Source: Cyprinodon diabolis
Taxonomy: Eukaryota; Chordata; Actinopteri; Cyprinodontiformes; Cyprinodontidae
Assembly (NCBI GenBank): GCA_030533445.1
Contig: CM060064.1
Span: forward strand, 27,449,126 to 27,513,125
DNA length: 64,000 nt
Direction: 5' to 3'
Shown here: positions 60,499 to 64,000 of the stretch, in pieces
Layout: the number at the start of each line of letters is the position of its first letter
How positions within the stretch are numbered: the stretch's first letter is position 1
Notes under the pieces: generated by a model
Databases searched by the model: none
Seen by the model: only the letters and a program-made list of their open reading frames with translations
Told to the model about the DNA's origin: nothing
Program-made: the position numbers and the translations under genes

Positions 60499-60829
60499 TA
60501 GGACTGAAACAATCAGATTAATCAATTATTGAAACAATCATCAACTAATTTAGTAGTCGAGTAATCGTTAACTGGAGAATAGAGACTCTAAAACATGCCT
60601 TTAGCTGACAGAGAAACCCACCAATTCTACCAAAATTTTGCACCTAAGATAAAAATCTTTTCGTCTGTCAACGTGCTCTATCACATACTCCTGAGGTGGA
60701 AAACGTTTAGTTCCAGGTGGTTTAATTTTGCAAAAAGTCTTCTTTAAGGAATCTGATTATTAATTGATTAAGCAAAAAATTTATTTAAAGATCAATCGAT
60801 TTGCAAAATAATCATTAGTTGCAGCGCTA
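60499..60829 (-). mobile_element. MITE copy 3 of the TAGGGCTGCAACTAA family (inverted)
   Basis: It starts 'taggactgaaacaatc' and ends 'attagttgcagcgcta', the reverse orientation of the copies at 20,082 and 30,379. Flanks GTGCAGAC and ATGCAGAT agree at 6 of 8 positions, supporting an 8-bp target duplication. Confidence 0.8.
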
Positions 60830-61408
60830 ATGCAGATCACATGTTTTCACTGAAGTAAAAGGCAAAAGCATTCCGGTTCTTTAAGTTTGACCTTAACATT
60901 TCTTGACTAATCAAAACTCGAGACATTACAGTTGGACTGAAGTCAAGGCTTTGACTAGGCCCCTCTAATAGCATATTTTTGTTTTTGAGCCATTGAGAGC
61001 TGGGTCCTCGATGTGCGCTGGATCATCGATATGCTGCAGAATCAATGGTTCATGCCAAGTCATCCAGATCCTGACACGAGGGAAGAACTTCCAGAAAGTT
61101 CTATTTTTGTCATCCGATCCAAGACAATATTTCATCCCTACTTGCAGATCATCAAGACTTCATGTGAGACTATTTTTTATGTATGTTCCTTTTGCTCTCT
61201 TCCATGGAGGCCTTTTTTGTGTCTTACTTATTATCTTATTTCAAAGTGAATAATGAACGCTGACCTAAACTCGGGTAACTGGTTCTGTTTTCTGTTGTTA
61301 CCTCCTAAATGCAGTACCAGACACTCATATGAGGGTAGGTATTCAGAATCAGAAATACTTTAATAATCCCAGAGGGAAATTACTTTTGTTACACGCTCCA
61401 GTTACAGT

Positions 61409-61412
<4 letters not shown>

Positions 61413-61474
<62 letters not shown>
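61413..61474. repeat. (TA)n microsatellite, Tc1 insertion site
   Basis: About 62 bp of alternating TA ends exactly at the transposon's left end; a shorter TA tract resumes at 62,935. Confidence 0.95.
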
Positions 61475-61477
<3 letters not shown>

Positions 61478-62934
61478 TGGGGCAAAAAAGTATTTAGTCA
61501 GCCACCAATAGTGCAAGTTCTCCCACTTAAAAAGATGAGAGAGGCCGGTAATTTTCATGATAGATATACCTCAAATATGAGAGACAAAATGAGAAAAAAA
61601 AAATCCAGAAAATCACATTGTCTGATTTTTAAAGAATTTATTTGCAAAATATGGTGGAAAATAAGTATTTGGTCAGTTACAAACAAGCAAGATTTCTGGC
61701 TCTCACAGACCTGTAACTTCTTCTGTAAGAGGCTCCTCTGTCCTCCACTCGTTACCTTCATTAATGGCACCTGTTTGAATCCGTTATCAGTATAAAAGAC
61801 ACCTGTCCACAACCTCAAACAGTCACACTCTAACTCCACCATGGCCAAAACTACAGAGCTGTCAAAGGACACCAGAAACAAAATTATAGACCTGAACCAG
61901 GCTGGGAAGTCTGAATCTGCAATAGGTAAACAGCTTGGTGTGAAGAAATCAACTGTGGGATCAATTATTAGAAAATTGAAAACATAAAAGACCACTGATA
62001 ATCTTCCTCGATCTGGGGCTCCACGCAAGATCTCACCCCTTGGGGTCAAAATGATCACAAGAACGGTGAGTAAAAATCCCAGAACCACACGGGGGGACCT
62101 AGTGAATGACCTGCAGAGAGCTGGGACCAAAGTAACAAAGGCTACCATCAGTAACACACTACGCCGCCAGGGACTCAAATCCTGCAGTGCCAGACGTGTC
62201 CCCCTGCTTAAGCCAGTACATGTCAAGGCCCGTCTCAAGTTTGCTAGAGAGCATTTGGATGATCCACACGATGACTGGGAGAATATCATATGGTCAGATG
62301 AAACCAAAATAGAACTTTTTAGGAAAAATTCTACTCGTCGTGTTTGGAGGAAAGAGAATGCTGAGTTGCATCCAAAGAACATACCTACAGTGAAGCATGG
62401 GGGTGGAAACATCATGCTTTGGGGCTGTTTTTCTGCTAAGGGACCAGGACGACTGATCCGTGTGAAGGAAAGAATGAATGGGGCCATGTATAGTCAAATT
62501 TTGAGTGAAACCCTCCTTCCATCAGCAAGGGAATTGAAGATGAAACGTGGCTGGGTCTTTCAGCATGACAATGATCCCAAACACACCACCCGGGTAATGA
62601 AGGAGTGGCTTCGTAAGAAGCATTTCAAGGTCCTGGAGTGGCCTAGCCAGTCTCCAGATCTCAACCCCATAGAAAATCTTTGGAGGGAGTTGAAAGTCCA
62701 TGTTGCCCAGCGACAGCCCCAGAACATCACTGCTCTAGAGGAGATCTGCATGGAGGAATGGGCCAAAATACCAGCAACATTGTGTGAAAACCTTGTGAAG
62801 ACGTACAGAAAACGTTTGATCTCTGTCATTGCCAACAAAGGGTATATAACAAAGTATTGAGATGAACTTTTGTCATTGACCAAATACTTATTTTCCACTA
62901 TTGGTGGCTGACTAAATACTTTTTTGCCCCACTG
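61475..62934 (+). mobile_element. Tc1/mariner-type transposon, nearly complete
   Basis: The ends 'cagtggggcaaaaaagtatt' (61,475 on) and the exact inverse at 62,934 match for about 39 bp, flanked by TA. An inner repeat 'ggaaaataagtatttggtca' lies at about 61,652 on the left, but on the right it directly adjoins the outer repeat. The left terminal repeat is therefore about 205 bp and the right only about 65 bp. The element carries one transposase gene with one premature stop. Confidence 0.93.
61841..62860 (+). pseudogene. Tc1-type transposase, one in-frame stop
   Basis: From ATG ([14 protein letters not shown]) to TGA there are 340 codons, the normal Tc1 length, with a single ochre stop at codon 49 (61,985-61,987). 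The paired helix-turn-helix DNA-binding region covers about residues 1-110. The catalytic DD34E triad is intact: Asp153 (WSDETK), Asp243 (QHDNDPKH) and Glu278 (PIENLW). A downstream Met at codon 71 (62,051) could only give a protein lacking part of the DNA-binding region. Conservation is high elsewhere, so the copy is young. It would act by cut-and-paste at TA sites if intact. Confidence 0.93.
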
Positions 62935-63293
62935 TATATATATGTGTATGTATATCTATACATATGTAAAAACTAAATCCAAATAAAGTGAATATCCAAC
63001 TAAAGTGATAAATCTAAGTAAAGTGATATGTGGCGTGCAAAAATAGTGCATAAATGTCAATTACAGGGGTGGGCTCTGAATCACTTGAGGGAGGCCTTAT
63101 AGAGATTGATGACCACAGGTAGGAATGATTTCTTGTGGCGCTCTGTGGTGCATCTGGGTAGGAGGAGTCTTCTGCTGAAGGAGCTCGTCTGCTGGACCAG
63201 TGTGTCGTGGAGAGGATGTGAGTCATTGTCTAAGATGGACTGAAACCTGGTAAGCATCCTCCTCTCTGCCACGGTGGTCAGGGTATTGACCAA

Positions 63294-64000
63294 TACTTTA
63301 CATTTTCTCCATTATTGCACAATGGCTATTGTTCATTGAACAAGCAATGCCTAAAAAAATGGCTTTGCAATCATTTTCAGACTGATATTTTTTTGCAACC
63401 TTTTTTTCTCATTTACTTTGCTCCTTAGTCTACTTCATGTTGTCAGACAGGTACCATTTAAGTTAGTTCCTGATTATTAACAGCTGACATAGAGACAATA
63501 ATTAACCAGGTTAGTTTCATTGCTTTTTCCTAATAATGATGAAATAATCAACGAGTTAAACAAAATAATCCATAGATATTAAAATCTCTAAATCATACCA
63601 GAAGTTAAGACATCTGTAAATCAGTGAACATTTATCACTAAGTTGTTACATCATTGCTATACAAGTTTTTATACATTATTATCTGTCAAATACATGACGG
63701 AGGGAGTTTGAGGTTAAATGACAACTAAATCAATTCCTTTCCTCAAATCAAATTTGAACATTTCTCACAGAGTTTCATAGATTGTTGCTCTCAGGGATTA
63801 TATATTGAATTAACATGATCAGATTAAAGACGTAGCTAAATATAAAATCAGACATTTCTATTGGTTTTCAGGAAAGTATATTTTTGACAACGAAATAATC
63901 TTCTCCATTTGTAGTGACTGTTAGCAGCACCAATGTGGCAGTATATCTCTCAGCAACAATCACAGAAAGGCCACCGTAAAGTTGAACACCTGAAGGAACC
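63294..64000. other. Right-edge non-coding DNA
   Basis: AT-rich sequence after the LINE fragment with no recognised gene, repeat boundary or regulatory motif. Confidence 0.5.

Larger units (their letters stand above)
61346..63293 (-). mobile_element. Rex1-like LINE 3' end, split by a Tc1 element
   Basis: The left part (61,346-61,412) is the inverted 3' tail (cagaatcagaaatacttta...gagggaaatta). The right part (62,935-63,293) encodes on the minus strand the end of the LINE ORF: RRMLTRFQSILDNDSHPLHD, SSFSRRLLLPRCTTERHKKS, FLPVVINLYKASLK-stop. This HPLH...SSFSxRLLLPRC...FxP pattern is typical of Rex1-type teleost LINEs. The copy is 5'-truncated at about 63,293 and carries a TA tract in its 3' UTR, where the Tc1-like element inserted. 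Confidence 0.8.

Noticed and set aside
61555..62487. 310-codon minus-strand open frame
   Set aside because: Antisense to the Tc1 transposase, which is recognised with its catalytic triad on the plus strand.

Overview
The window looks like nuclear DNA of a ray-finned (teleost) fish. The coding parts are short exons with canonical GT/AG junctions. The non-coding parts are AT-rich and full of transposon remnants of kinds common in teleosts: a Tc1/mariner element, a Rex1-like LINE, hAT- and Harbinger-type MITEs and a tRNA-derived SINE. The species cannot be named from the sequence alone.

Every protein gene I can support is on the minus strand. From left to right these are: (1) one exon of an S100-family EF-hand gene (about 4.12-4.28 kb), whose second coding exon should lie beyond the left edge; (2) a complete pbxip1 (pre-B-cell leukaemia homeobox interacting protein 1), nine coding exons between 21,015 and 9,623, predicted 870 residues, with a probable promoter and non-coding first exon near 25.3-25.5 kb; (3) a single-exon 64-residue lenep-like gene (lens epithelial protein LEP503) at 28,235-28,429; (4) a complete shc1, twelve coding exons between 46,305 and 34,915, predicted 599 residues for the p66-type isoform. 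S100 genes, PBXIP1, SHC1 and LENEP all lie in human 1q21-q22, so the block is conserved synteny with a different internal order.

All shc1 exon phases join and the total coding length (1,800 nt) is a multiple of three. The product has CH2, PTB, CH1 (with YYN and YVNV phosphotyrosine sites) and SH2 regions. pbxip1 also joins in phase (2,613 nt). It has a short conserved N-terminus, an acidic region, one membrane segment, a coiled coil, a very long Lys/Glu/Arg-rich stretch and a conserved C-terminus.

The rest is intergenic or intronic. From 46.3 kb to 61.3 kb (5' of shc1) I see no convincing gene; it holds microsatellites, a decayed repeat-borne exon and one unexplained purine-rich open frame at 47.1-47.5 kb. 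At 61.3-63.3 kb a nearly complete Tc1-like transposon (one in-frame stop, one shortened terminal repeat) sits in a TA microsatellite inside the 3' end of a Rex1-like LINE. I found no bacterial-type operon, CRISPR array or obviously new defence or biosynthetic system. The most useful observations are the small lenep gene, isoform-start differences in shc1, and several well-bounded transposon insertions, including one that fills most of an shc1 intron.
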